Source of the DNA: an uncultured Clostridia bacterium
Lineage (GTDB): Bacteria; Bacillota; Clostridia; UBA1212; UBA1255
DNA: 43,313 nt
Reading direction: 5' to 3'
NCBI GenBank assembly: GCA_947625435.1
Contig: CANQOI010000015.1
Coordinates: 1-43,313 of the forward strand
Part shown: positions 8,080-16,599 of the stretch, in pieces
Layout of the letters: every line of letters starts with the position of its first letter
How positions within the stretch are numbered: the stretch's first letter is position 1
The notes under the pieces: model-generated
Database searches by the model: none
The model's input: the letters and a program-made list of their open reading frames with translations, nothing else
Told to the model about the DNA's origin: nothing
Translations under genes and position numbers: made by a program

Positions 8080-10524
8080 TTACTCGGCGCTCTTGAGAGA
8101 TTCGACCATTGAGATCCTCTTCAGCCTCCAGTGCATCAGGAAATTGACGAGCATGGAGAAGCCGAAAGTGAGCAGGGCAGAGAAAACATAGCTCAAAGCG
8201 CCTATATCGCGCCCGAACATAACGATCTCGACCTCTGCGGTGGTCACGACAAATGAGTGCAGATATATGCCGAGTATCAGCCCGGCTGCGATCCCGAATA
8301 ACGTAAGTACCGCAGATTCCCTGAAAACATATGCCGTTACCTCGCTGTCAGTGAATCCGAGTACCTTGATCGTGGCTATTTCACGTATGCGCTCCGTTAT
8401 ATTAATATTTGCCAGATTGTATATCACGATAGCCGCAAGAGCAGCCGCGCACACAATGAGCACGACCACAACTATATTGAGACTCCCTATGGCGTCTGAA
8501 AACGTTTTCTCGGTGTCATGCTTAAATGAGACGGATGTTACGGAGCCAAGAGACAGGAGCGACGAAGCAATGTCCTCCGCCTCCCGGCTGCCGGGGGTCA
8601 CATCATCAGGCAGTATGCATGCAAATTTATCGAAGACAAGAGCCTCGCCGAAAGTATCCTCATAAAGAGAGGGGAGGATATAGATATAATTGTATACATA
8701 ATTCTCGGCAACGGCGGATATCTTAAAATCCTTCCTTTCGCCGCTGTTTACAGTGAAGGATATACTGTCTCCTGCCTTTAATCCCAGCTTAGAGGCGAGC
8801 TTTTCCGTTATAACGACGGCGTCATCCGTAAGACTGTAATACACCCTGTCATTTTCTGATCCCGTCCTTGAATGAAGCGATATGAAATCGGCGCGCTCCG
8901 CGTCCTTTTCGCCCTCGCTGCTGTCGGGGCAGAGAACATAAGCATGTATCATATCGTCTCCGCCCGCGGCATAGGCATCGATATATTTTTCATGATATGG
9001 CATAACGCGCACGTTGCTCTCACTCAGCACGCCGTCTGCGCCGGATGAATCATAGTCAAGACCGGACACGACCGACGCGTTGAAATCGTATAACGTGACA
9101 GTGCCGAACTGCTTGTTGATGATGTCCGAAATAGAATCCTTAAGACCGAAGCCCGTGAGCATGAGAGCGGTGCATCCCGCTATGCCGACGACAGTCATCA
9201 GAAGACGCTTCTTGTATCTGAATATATTTCTGACAGTCACTTTATGGATAAAAGAAAGACGATTCCACAAAAAGCCGACCCTCTCGAGCAGGACGCGTTT
9301 TCCCATTTTGGGAGCCTTCGGCAGCATAAGGCTTGCAGGAACCTCCGAAACGGAGCTGATACAAGCGGCCACAGTGAATATCTCCGTACACAGCACCGCC
9401 GCGAGCGCAGTGAGAGCGCCCACGCCCCAGTGAAACGGCGTTTCTATGGAAGGCAGAGTATAGAGAATGGAATATGCCGCAAATATTGCCCTCGGGAACA
9501 GATTGTAGCCTATCACAAGACCGAGAGCGCAGCCCGCCAAAGTGGCCGTGAACGAATAAAGCACATACTTTAAAACGATCGCTCCCTTGCCGTAGCCTAA
9601 TGCCTTCACGGTCCCTATCTGTATCCTCTCGTCCTCGACCATGCGCGTCATAGTGGTAAGGCACACGAGGGCGGCCACGAGAAAGAAAAACACAGGGAAT
9701 ATCTTTGAAATGGCATCGATCTTATCGGCATCTCCCTCAAAGCTGACAAATCCCACATTTGAATCCCGGTCAAGAATATAAATACCGTCACCGAGCACGT
9801 CTGAAATGTCATCCTTTGCACTGTCGATGAGCTCCCGGTAAGCATCGCCGAATGTGTCCTCCCGTTCGGCGCCCGCCGCTTTCACCGCTATCTGAGGATA
9901 TATCATATTGCCCGCGGGTACGGCGGGAAGCCTGAAGCCCTCCTCCCGTATGTAAATGACATAATTCAGCTTTCCGCTCCCCACTGTGCTGCTTCCTCTG
10001 TCAAATGATATATATTCGGGTGAATCTACTGTGCCGACTATCTCATACGAATCATTGAGACCGTTATGTTCGCCCTCGAACGTTATCGTTTCACCGATCT
10101 CCATCAGACTGCTGTAATCGTTTGAGCTCACGACAACACATTCATTTTCACTCTCGGGGAAACGTCCTTTCGTAAGAGTGAGTCTGTTTATGCCGTCATT
10201 GATGCTTATAAATCTGGCGGCGGCCGTATTTCCTTCGAGAGAGAGCAGCGCTTCCGCCGTGAGCACGCCGTATGCCTCGCCCACGCTTTCTATGCCTCGC
10301 ACTTTACCGATGTCGCTTTCAGTAAAACCGGAAGGCGATATGAGCGTTATGTCGGCAAAATCATTATCCCTGTAATATTTATCGGCCGTTATGAGCATGT
10401 CATCCGATGTCGTCTTTACGCCCGCGAAAACTCCTGCGCCGAGAGCGACGATGAGCATTATGGAAAGAAACCTGCTGACGGTACGGCGAACGGTCCTTAT
10501 CATTTCCGTGAAATATGCCTTCAT
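8080..10524 (-). CDS. FtsX/MacB-type ABC transporter permease
   Basis: Integral membrane permease of 814 residues. It has an N-terminal membrane helix (about 16-38), a large extracytoplasmic domain, a first FtsX-type helix bundle (about 270-395), a central helix near 440, a second extracytoplasmic domain, and a C-terminal FtsX bundle (about 690-800). The duplicated layout is typical of the large permeases of the LolCDE/MacB superfamily in Firmicutes, which work with a separate ATPase. That ATPase is encoded immediately upstream with a 7-bp gap, so the pair forms one transporter. The substrate is unknown; such systems handle peptides, lipids or lipoproteins, or drive mechanotransmission. The ATG is preceded by a GGTGATG-type site. 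Confidence 0.88.
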   Translation of the reverse strand: MKAYFTEMIRTVRRTVSRFLSIMLIVALGAGVFAGVKTTSDDMLITADKYYRDNDFADITLISPSGFTESDIGKVRGIESVGEAYGVLTAEALLSLEGNTAAARFISINDGINRLTLTKGRFPESENECVVVSSNDYSSLMEIGETITFEGEHNGLNDSYEIVGTVDSPEYISFDRGSSTVGSGKLNYVIYIREEGFRLPAVPAGNMIYPQIAVKAAGAEREDTFGDAYRELIDSAKDDISDVLGDGIYILDRDSNVGFVSFEGDADKIDAISKIFPVFFFLVAALVCLTTMTRMVEDERIQIGTVKALGYGKGAIVLKYVLYSFTATLAGCALGLVIGYNLFPRAIFAAYSILYTLPSIETPFHWGVGALTALAAVLCTEIFTVAACISSVSEVPASLMLPKAPKMGKRVLLERVGFLWNRLSFIHKVTVRNIFRYKKRLLMTVVGIAGCTALMLTGFGLKDSISDIINKQFGTVTLYDFNASVVSGLDYDSSGADGVLSESNVRVMPYHEKYIDAYAAGGDDMIHAYVLCPDSSEGEKDAERADFISLHSRTGSENDRVYYSLTDDAVVITEKLASKLGLKAGDSISFTVNSGERKDFKISAVAENYVYNYIYILPSLYEDTFGEALVFDKFACILPDDVTPGSREAEDIASSLLSLGSVTSVSFKHDTEKTFSDAIGSLNIVVVVLIVCAAALAAIVIYNLANINITERIREIATIKVLGFTDSEVTAYVFRESAVLTLFGIAAGLILGIYLHSFVVTTAEVEIVMFGRDIGALSYVFSALLTFGFSMLVNFLMHWRLKRISMVESLKSAE

Positions 10525-10531
10525 AAATACA

Positions 10532-11236
10532 TCACCACGCTATATCTTCTACAGGAACCGGTTTTGCATTTAAGGAAATATCGTGTATTCTGCCGTTTCT
10601 GAGAGTTATTATCCTGTCGGCCATGGGAGTTATAGCCTGATTGTGAGTTATGACGATCACATTTCTGCCGGAGCTCCTGCATGTATCCTGAAGCAGCTTG
10701 AGTATTGAGATCCCCGTATTTACGTCGAGGGCACCCGTAGGTTCGTCACAGAGCAGCAGCTTCGGATTTTTGGCTATAGCTCTCGCGATAGCGACTCTCT
10801 GCTGTTCTCCGCCCGAGAGCTGCGCCGGAAAATTTTTCATTCGTTCCGAAAGCCCCACGGCCTTGAGCGTTTCCGCGGCATCGAGGGGATCTTTACTTAT
10901 CTGAGCCGCTATCTCCACATTTTCGAGAGCAGTCAGATTCTGCATGAGATTGTAGAACTGGAAGACAAATCCCACATCGTATCTCCTGTAATATACCAGC
11001 TCCTTCGAAGACATGGCGCTTATCTCCGCTCCGTCAAGGAATATCCTGCCGCCGGAGCAGGTATCCATGCCGCCTAAAAGATTGAGAAGTGTTGTCTTGC
11101 CAGCGCCGCTGGCGCCTACTATCACCGTGAATTCACCTTTGGGAACCGAAAATGAAATTTCCTGAAGCGCATCTATTTCAGTGTCTCCGGTTTTATACTT
11201 CTTACTGACATTTTCGAACAAAATGTAATCATCCAT
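10532..11236 (-). CDS. MacB/LolD-type ABC transporter ATPase
   Basis: A 234-residue ABC ATPase. Visible are Walker [10 protein letters not shown], a Q-loop ([10 protein letters not shown]), the signature LSGGEQQR, Walker [13 protein letters not shown] and the switch His in ITHN. These are the hallmarks of the LolD/MacB/FtsE-like group, matching the FtsX-type permease directly downstream. The reading frame is open about 100 codons further upstream, but that stretch has no homology and would overlap the divergent yabP start. The ATG at 11236 is chosen because the product then starts like other family members. GGAGG lies 14 bases upstream, slightly far. A candidate extended -10 (TGCTATACT) lies at 11271-11279 on this strand. 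Confidence 0.9.
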   Translation of the reverse strand: MDDYILFENVSKKYKTGDTEIDALQEISFSVPKGEFTVIVGASGAGKTTLLNLLGGMDTCSGGRIFLDGAEISAMSSKELVYYRRYDVGFVFQFYNLMQNLTALENVEIAAQISKDPLDAAETLKAVGLSERMKNFPAQLSGGEQQRVAIARAIAKNPKLLLCDEPTGALDVNTGISILKLLQDTCRSSGRNVIVITHNQAITPMADRIITLRNGRIHDISLNAKPVPVEDIAW

Positions 11237-11276
11237 AATTAATACCAAACCTCCTGAAGATACAGGTGGAAGTATA

Positions 11277-11305
11277 GCATATTTTGACGAATGCGGCCAT
11301 ATAAA
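11277..11305 (+). promoter_or_regulatory. SigE-like sporulation promoter before yabP
   Basis: GCATATT (11277-11283), a 14-base spacer and CATATAAA (11298-11305) fit the SigE pattern known from Bacillus (-35 ending ATATT, -10 CATACA-type, 13-15 bp apart). A SigA-like pair overlaps it: TTGACG (11284-11289), 16 bp, TATCAT (11306-11311). In Bacillus yabP/yabQ are mother-cell sporulation genes. Which factor is used here is inference. Confidence 0.5.
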
Positions 11306-11338
11306 TATCATAAATACGAGTAAAAAGGAGCACATGCG

Positions 11339-11626
11339 ATGAGTGATACCGCAAGAGTGCCGGCCAAACTTAACGGGCAGGACGTAAATATACAGAACAG
11401 AGAGAAGATAAAGGTCACGGGCGTGAACGATGTGATAGGCTTCGACGAAACGTACGTGGATGTGGATACGGAGCTCGGTAAAATGCTCATAAAAGGCGAG
11501 GGTCTTAAAATAGCCAGACTCAGTCTCGAACAGCACGAGCTCGTTATGAGCGGATACATATACAGCTGCGAATATGAGGATACATCAAAAACAAAGAAAA
11601 GACTGATAGGGAGAATATTCGGATAA
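11339..11626 (+). CDS. yabP: YabP-family sporulation protein
   Basis: A 95-residue protein of the YabP/YqfC family, needed for spore formation in endospore formers and thought to act in the mother cell. The sequence has the family's middle (L..R..I.VTGV.DV..FDE) followed by a short beta-rich region ending in a GRIFG-type tail. The next genes are yabQ, divIC and an S1-domain gene, the same order as in Bacillus and many clostridia, which makes the assignment firm. AAAGGAG precedes the ATG by 8 bases. A SigE-like and a SigA-like promoter lie just upstream. Confidence 0.9.
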   Translation: MSDTARVPAKLNGQDVNIQNREKIKVTGVNDVIGFDETYVDVDTELGKMLIKGEGLKIARLSLEQHELVMSGYIYSCEYEDTSKTKKRLIGRIFG

Positions 11627-11628
11627 AC

Positions 11629-12012
11629 ATGAGATCGGGCATGGCGGAAACTGTTGACACGGTTAAAATATTCTGCCTTATGGGAGCCGCCGGTCTGGCG
11701 GTAGGTTTCCTGTTTGACGTATTCAGGGCATTTCACATGTCTTTCAGAGGTGCGGGCGAAAGGTTCGGCAGGATATCGGTTCAGGTGACGGACGCCGTAT
11801 TTGTCCTGACATCGTTCTGTATTTTTACGCTCGGAGTATATGTCTTCAACGGCGGGGAGGTGAGAAGCTACTGCGTGCTCGGGTGCGCAGCCGGTGTATG
11901 CGCGTATTTTCTCGCTCTCGCTCCCGTGATAAACAGGATGCTCAGGCTTATATTTAAAATGTTATTTATAATTGTAAAAAATGTAAAAAAGCTATTTACG
12001 AAAGTCCTGTGA
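11629..12012 (+). CDS. yabQ: YabQ-family spore cortex protein
   Basis: A 127-residue membrane protein with about four hydrophobic segments (roughly 15-35, 50-72, 80-100 and 103-120). It matches YabQ in size, topology and position. In Bacillus YabQ lies in the membranes around the forespore and is needed for cortex formation. The ATG starts 2 bases after the yabP stop, so translation is probably coupled. The lysine-rich end (KNVKKLFTKVL) is typical of the inside face of a last helix. Confidence 0.87.
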   Translation: MRSGMAETVDTVKIFCLMGAAGLAVGFLFDVFRAFHMSFRGAGERFGRISVQVTDAVFVLTSFCIFTLGVYVFNGGEVRSYCVLGCAAGVCAYFLALAPVINRMLRLIFKMLFIIVKNVKKLFTKVL

Positions 12013-12023
12013 TTGTATATAAT
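11995..12023 (+). promoter_or_regulatory. candidate SigA-type promoter for divIC
   Basis: TTTACG (11995-12000), a 17-bp spacer and a perfect TATAAT (12018-12023). It overlaps the end of yabQ and lies about 39 bases before the divIC ATG, so divIC and the S1 gene could be expressed in growing cells independently of sporulation. Confidence 0.5.
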
Positions 12024-12061
12024 TGTACCCGTTATTCACAGATGATAAAGCGGGTGTTCTT

Positions 12062-12331
12062 ATGCGCAGGATTTTTAAATTACGCAATCTGGTGTTCATG
12101 GCTCTTGCAGCCGGGCTGGTCGCGCTCATAATCTCACAGCAGAGTGTTCTTGACAGGAATATAGATAAGAACAGTGAGCTGAAGGAGGATATAAGCGCAG
12201 TGCAGCAGAGGATAGAGGAGCTTAATGAGGAGAAGTCTATTCTCGGAAGCGATGAGTACATAGAGCAGCAGGCGCGTGAGAAGCTGGGCTATGTTAAGAA
12301 CGATGAGACCGTTTTCATTAAAGAAGAATAA
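12062..12331 (+). CDS. divIC: FtsB/DivIC-family septum protein
   Basis: An 89-residue bitopic protein with a short basic N-terminus, one membrane helix (about 8-28), a coiled coil (about 35-62, rich in E, L and K) and the conserved end E..AREKLGYVK..E. This is the FtsB/DivIC architecture; with FtsL and DivIB it activates septal peptidoglycan synthesis. The ATG at 12062 is used. The frame also contains an upstream TTG at 12023, but it coincides with the putative -10 element. No strong ribosome site is visible. Position between yabQ and the S1 gene supports the name. Confidence 0.87.
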   Translation: MRRIFKLRNLVFMALAAGLVALIISQQSVLDRNIDKNSELKEDISAVQQRIEELNEEKSILGSDEYIEQQAREKLGYVKNDETVFIKEE

Positions 12332-12354
12332 TGAAAGGATGATTCCGTTTTTTT

Positions 12355-12933
12355 ATGTCGGGAGTGAGCGATGTTGTGTGCGGTAAAGTGACCGCCATTA
12401 TGAATTTCGGCGCCTTTGTCCTTTTGGATGACGGTACATCGGGACTGGTACATATTTCCGAAATTTCTAAGAACTTTGTCAAGGATGTAAATGATTTTCT
12501 TTCTGTAGGCCAGCAGGTCAGGGTGGTCTCTTTGGCCACAGATCACGACGGCAAGAAGCGGCTTTCCATAAAAAAAGCCGACGAGATACTGACGCTTAAC
12601 GGCGATCCGAATGTGAACGAGCTCAAAGCGCCGGTGTGCGGGCAGGACGACCGGGATATCCGGGACGGTTGCCGTGACACAAAAAAGAAGAGCCCCGCGG
12701 AAGCAAGAGAAGCGAGGCTCGAGAAAAGTGCGAGACACAGGCTGGAGGCTGAGAATGCAAGACGCGAGCTCATTTCACAGCCGCCACCGTTATTTGACGA
12801 TATGAAAGGCAGCCAGTCGGACAGCTTTGAAGACCGACTCTCACATTATATGAAGATGAGTGAGGAACGTCTTATCGATGTCAAGAGACAGAGCGAGAAT
12901 AAGCGCGGCGGCGGATATGTAAGACGTGGATGA
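12355..12933 (+). CDS. S1 RNA-binding domain protein (YabR-like)
   Basis: A 192-residue protein. Residues 1-75 form an S1/OB-fold domain (G.V..I..FGAFV.LDDG..GLVHISEIS) ending in RLSIKKA. The rest is a charged, low-complexity tail with basic stretches and a closing segment FEDRLSHYMKMSEERL then a Gly/Arg-rich end, probably nucleic-acid binding. Bacillus YabR/general stress protein 13 occupies the same place after divIC. The precise RNA target is unknown. AAAGGA lies about 15 bases before the ATG. The last codons overlap the rhomboid gene by 8 bp. Confidence 0.85.
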   Translation: MSGVSDVVCGKVTAIMNFGAFVLLDDGTSGLVHISEISKNFVKDVNDFLSVGQQVRVVSLATDHDGKKRLSIKKADEILTLNGDPNVNELKAPVCGQDDRDIRDGCRDTKKKSPAEAREARLEKSARHRLEAENARRELISQPPPLFDDMKGSQSDSFEDRLSHYMKMSEERLIDVKRQSENKRGGGYVRRG

Positions 12934-14065
12934 ATATTTCACCAATGATCACGGTAATATAGAGGATTTCACGCAGTACCTCATGTTCTGTGCGGAGCAT
13001 GAGGCCTATTATAAGAATGTTAAAGAGCGGGGCTGCATGTTCAAACAGAATATGGGCGCCGCTCAGCTGCTTTATTTTATGACATGTGAGGACGACGAGT
13101 ATATATCATATAAAATGGAACAGCTCCGCTCGGATCCTCTTTTTGAAAATAATGTCAGATATTTCCGCACATTCGTTTTTGTTGAAGATTTTACGCGCAT
13201 ATCGGAATCGTCTTTCGACGCCTTCCTCGCCTCGGAGCTTGACAGGAATATCAATGCGAGGGTCCTGTCGGAGTTTATAGTATATAATTTTAATACGGGC
13301 GTTTATCACCGCATAGGCGGCGGAAGAGTACAGGACAGACTGCTCGCAAAGCTGCTGGACGCATCCCGCTCCTATGCTTTTATGACTCCGGAGGAAAGAC
13401 ATCTGGGTGTAGCGGAGAAGAGCAGAAAATATTCTGCCGCTGAGAGCAAAACGGTCGTTTACAGGCATAAAGGAATATTGGATCCCGCCCTGTTTCTCGT
13501 GATAATAAACATAGCGGTGTTCGTGACAGATACTATTGCCGAGATAAAGCTGGGATACAGGCCTTTGGAATATTACGGCATACAGGACAATTCTCTTGTG
13601 CTTCAGGGTCAGTGGTGGCGCCTTATAACGGCCATGTTCCTCCATGACGATCTGAGCCACATAGCGGGAAATATGCTGATGCTCATTTACCTCAGCCGCG
13701 TGCTCATGAGATATTATTCGTATGCGCAGTATATCGCGATATATCTGATATCGGGAGCCGTAGGCAATATTTTTACGCTCATACTCATGAATGACGGATC
13801 TCTTTCTTTGGGAGCGTCCGGCGCCATAATGGGCCTCGGAGGTGTTCTGATATACAGGATAATATTCGGAAACACCTCAGGCTCGTTCAGGCACATGGGA
13901 AGCTATCTCGCACTGGCATTTATGGTGATATACAATCTCGCTTACGGGCTGTTCGCGGAGAATATAAACAATTACGCCCATTTCAGCGGCTTTATCGCCG
14001 GCTTTGCGGCCGCCGCGGTAATGAGCGCGATACAAAAAAAGAATACGGCGCGCAAAACGGCATAA
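12926..14065 (+). CDS. rhomboid-family intramembrane serine protease
   Basis: A 379-residue protein. The C-terminal half (about 185-375) is a rhomboid domain: six or more membrane helices, H..L.HI.GNM, the catalytic Ser in GASG (S298) and catalytic His in AHFSG (H352). Rhomboids cleave membrane proteins within or near the bilayer. The N-terminal 180 residues are soluble and acidic and match nothing I recognise; they may bind substrate or regulate. The start is GTG at 12926, overlapping the S1 gene by 8 bp and implying coupling. Its substrate is unknown; location in a sporulation/division cluster suggests an envelope role, but this is inference. Confidence 0.88.
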   Translation: MDEYFTNDHGNIEDFTQYLMFCAEHEAYYKNVKERGCMFKQNMGAAQLLYFMTCEDDEYISYKMEQLRSDPLFENNVRYFRTFVFVEDFTRISESSFDAFLASELDRNINARVLSEFIVYNFNTGVYHRIGGGRVQDRLLAKLLDASRSYAFMTPEERHLGVAEKSRKYSAAESKTVVYRHKGILDPALFLVIINIAVFVTDTIAEIKLGYRPLEYYGIQDNSLVLQGQWWRLITAMFLHDDLSHIAGNMLMLIYLSRVLMRYYSYAQYIAIYLISGAVGNIFTLILMNDGSLSLGASGAIMGLGGVLIYRIIFGNTSGSFRHMGSYLALAFMVIYNLAYGLFAENINNYAHFSGFIAGFAAAAVMSAIQKKNTARKTA

Positions 14066-14104
14066 ATATGTATATAACGTTGTACAGAAGGCCGGTATGC
14101 CGAT

Positions 14105-15637
14105 TTGAGCAAAGGAAAGAGCGAAACATATAAAGCAGGTGCCGTAAAGCTCATGGCGGCTGCTTTAATTGTGAGGATACTGGGATTCGTTAACAGGATA
14201 TACATGTCAAATATACTCGGCGCTGAGGGAATGGGACTTTTCCAGCTCGCATCGCCTGTATACAGCCTTATAATACTTACGCTCACATCGGGAGTTTCCG
14301 TGAGCGTTTCCGGTATGACGGCAAGAGAACGCGCTGAAGGCAGGAACGCCGATGCCGTGCGCATTGTCAGGACGGCATTTGCTATACTTTTGATATCCGG
14401 AGGGATATGCGGCGTTTTACTTGTAGCTTTCGGAAAAGAGATATCGGTGATGTTCCTCCGCGACGGCCGCGCGTACTACTCGCTCATAATGCTGGCTCCG
14501 TGCATACCTATAGTCGCTTCTGCATCGGCGGTCAAGGGTTATTTTTACGGCGCTTCAAACGTTACGCCCACTGCCGTTTCACAGATAGCGGAACAAATAG
14601 TGCGCATAGCAGTCATATTCTTTGTGGCCGATAAAATAGCCGATGAGAATCTCGCATATGCGTGCGCCGTGGCTACAGCATCGGCGGCCTTCGGTGAAAT
14701 GGCGAATCTGTTGGTGGTGGGCACGGCCTTCTTAAAAGAAAAAAAACGCGGAAAGCCCGGGATCACAAGGCGTAAGGCGGCTTGCTCGATACTGAAGACC
14801 GCAACGCCCGTATCACTCAACAGACTGGCGATATCCTCAATGAGCATGATAGAGACAGTGATACTTCCCATGCGCTTTACGGCGGGAGGCCTTGACTATA
14901 AAAGCGGTATCGAGACATTGGGGAGGATCTCCGGTATGGCGATGCCCCTAATATCGTTTCCCACTCTTATAACGTCGTCTGTCGCCACGACACTCGTGCC
15001 TGCTATAGCGGGCAGCGTTTCGGCGGGGAATTACAAGCTCGCGGATCACAGGATATCGGAATGTCTTAAAATGGGATTTTTGCTCGGATTCATTTTCTTC
15101 GGATTTTTCTATGTGCTCGGCTCCTGTGCGGGCGAGCTCCTGTATCCGGGTCAGAATGTGGGAGATGTGCTCACACGTCTTTCTTACTGCTGCATATTCA
15201 TGTACGTTGAACAGATAATGGCCGGCATAATGAACGGACTCAATAAGCAGGGCACATCTCTCATCACATCGGCGGCAGGCTACGCGCTCACAATGGCTTT
15301 CATATGGTTCGGGATACCCGTCATGGGAGTGCGCGCATATATACTCGGCACGATACTCGGTATGGCCGTTACGGCAGTGCTGAATCTGTGCGTCATAGTG
15401 AAGACCACCGGACTTTCGGCTGATGTCACAAACTGGATACTGAAGCCCTTTGCAGTGTCGGCGTGCTGTATATTAGTCGGAAAAGGAGCTTTATGTATAC
15501 AATCGGACAACATTTTTTTACGTTTTGGTCTGTGCTCATGCGTATGCGGCTTGACGACCGCGCTTTTGGTTGCTAAAATGTTCAGGAACTTTAAGTGGGG
15601 CGATTTGATTTGGAGAAAAGATCAAATAAGAAGATAA
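14105..15637 (+). CDS. SpoVB/YabM-type lipid-linked oligosaccharide flippase
   Basis: A 510-residue polytopic membrane protein of the MOP/MATE superfamily (polysaccharide biosynthesis/SpoVB branch), with roughly 14 hydrophobic segments. The opening (AGAVKLMAAALIVRILGFVNRIYMSNILGAEGMG) is the family's N-terminal signature. Such proteins flip lipid-linked cell-wall or cortex precursors. In Bacillus the SpoVB paralogue YabM lies near yabPQ, so this may be its equivalent. The start is TTG at 14105, with a weak AAGG about 12 bases before it. Its 3' end overlaps the pdxA-like gene by 43 bp if the GTG start of that gene is right. Confidence 0.85.
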   Translation: MSKGKSETYKAGAVKLMAAALIVRILGFVNRIYMSNILGAEGMGLFQLASPVYSLIILTLTSGVSVSVSGMTARERAEGRNADAVRIVRTAFAILLISGGICGVLLVAFGKEISVMFLRDGRAYYSLIMLAPCIPIVASASAVKGYFYGASNVTPTAVSQIAEQIVRIAVIFFVADKIADENLAYACAVATASAAFGEMANLLVVGTAFLKEKKRGKPGITRRKAACSILKTATPVSLNRLAISSMSMIETVILPMRFTAGGLDYKSGIETLGRISGMAMPLISFPTLITSSVATTLVPAIAGSVSAGNYKLADHRISECLKMGFLLGFIFFGFFYVLGSCAGELLYPGQNVGDVLTRLSYCCIFMYVEQIMAGIMNGLNKQGTSLITSAAGYALTMAFIWFGIPVMGVRAYILGTILGMAVTAVLNLCVIVKTTGLSADVTNWILKPFAVSACCILVGKGALCIQSDNIFLRFGLCSCVCGLTTALLVAKMFRNFKWGDLIWRKDQIRR

Positions 15638-16575
15638 TAGCGCTTACTTCCGGCGACCCGTGCGGTATCGGTCCCGAGATCACGGTCAGGACGCTTGCGG
15701 ACGCCTCGGTAAGCTCAGTATGCGGCATGCTCGCCATAGGTGATGCGTACATTCTCGAGCAGGCGGCGGTAAGCGTAGGGATACCCGATTTTTTGAAAAA
15801 ATACGGAGACAGCATATATCATGTCCCGTGCGCCGGTAAGATAGACGCCTCCTCCAAAGGTAAAGTGAGGGATTTTGCGGGCCGCGCCGCATATGACTGC
15901 ATAAAAGCATCTCACGAGCTGTGTATGAGCGGCAGAGCGGCCGCGGTCTCAACGGCGCCTGTAAATAAAGAAGCGCTCAGAGCCGCCGACGTGCCGTATA
16001 TCGGACATACCGAGATTTACGCGGCTCTGACCGGTACCGACGATCCCCTTACAATGTTCGAGACAAGAGGACTCAGGATATTTTTCCTTACAAGACATAT
16101 GTCCCTGCGCAAAGCTATAGAAAGCATTACCGCAGAGCGCGTTAAACGGTACATAGAAAGGTGCAGCGAGGCTCTTGACAGTATAGGCGTACGGGACGGC
16201 GAGCTTGCCGTCGCCGGACTTAATCCGCACTGCGGCGAGCACGGCATGTTCGGAAATGAAGAGACGGATATCATTGAGCCGGCCGTAAGTGAAATGAGAG
16301 CCCGCGGCTTTAAAGTATGCGGACCGGTGAGCGCGGATTCGGTATTTCACAAGGCTTATACGGGGCAGTACAGGGCCGTGCTCTCCCTTTATCACGATCA
16401 GGGACACATAGCCGCCAAGACACTTGACTTTGAAAGGACAGTATCTGTAACACATTCAATGCCGTACCTGCGTACATCGGTGGATCACGGAACGGCGTTT
16501 GACATAGCATGGAAAGGCTGCGCATCACATATCAGCATGGCAGAAGCTGTACGCGTAGCTCTGAAATATTCGTAA
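15595..16575 (+). CDS. PdxA2-like 4-phospho-hydroxyacid dehydrogenase
   Basis: A 326-residue NAD-dependent decarboxylating dehydrogenase of the PdxA superfamily. Visible are GDPCGIGPE near the start, the metal-site regions GHTEIY and NPHCGE, and YHDQGHIAAK. The YHDQGH form is typical of PdxA2 (D-threonate/D-erythronate 4-phosphate dehydrogenase) rather than vitamin B6 PdxA (YHDQGL). The usual PdxA2 partner, an OtnK/DtnK-type DUF1537 kinase, is not in the window, so the substrate is uncertain. The start is GTG at 15595 (AGGA 7 bases upstream) within the flippase gene; a TTG at 15610 is the alternative and costs five residues. Confidence 0.82.
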   Translation: MGRFDLEKRSNKKIIALTSGDPCGIGPEITVRTLADASVSSVCGMLAIGDAYILEQAAVSVGIPDFLKKYGDSIYHVPCAGKIDASSKGKVRDFAGRAAYDCIKASHELCMSGRAAAVSTAPVNKEALRAADVPYIGHTEIYAALTGTDDPLTMFETRGLRIFFLTRHMSLRKAIESITAERVKRYIERCSEALDSIGVRDGELAVAGLNPHCGEHGMFGNEETDIIEPAVSEMRARGFKVCGPVSADSVFHKAYTGQYRAVLSLYHDQGHIAAKTLDFERTVSVTHSMPYLRTSVDHGTAFDIAWKGCASHISMAEAVRVALKYS

Positions 16576-16599
16576 TACTGATAGGGAGGATAATGTAAA

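Noticed and set aside
11237-11536. 100-codon upstream extension of the LolD-type ATPase frame
   Set aside because: It has no homology to ABC ATPases and runs through the yabP promoter and start; the ATG at 11236 gives the normal family N-terminus.
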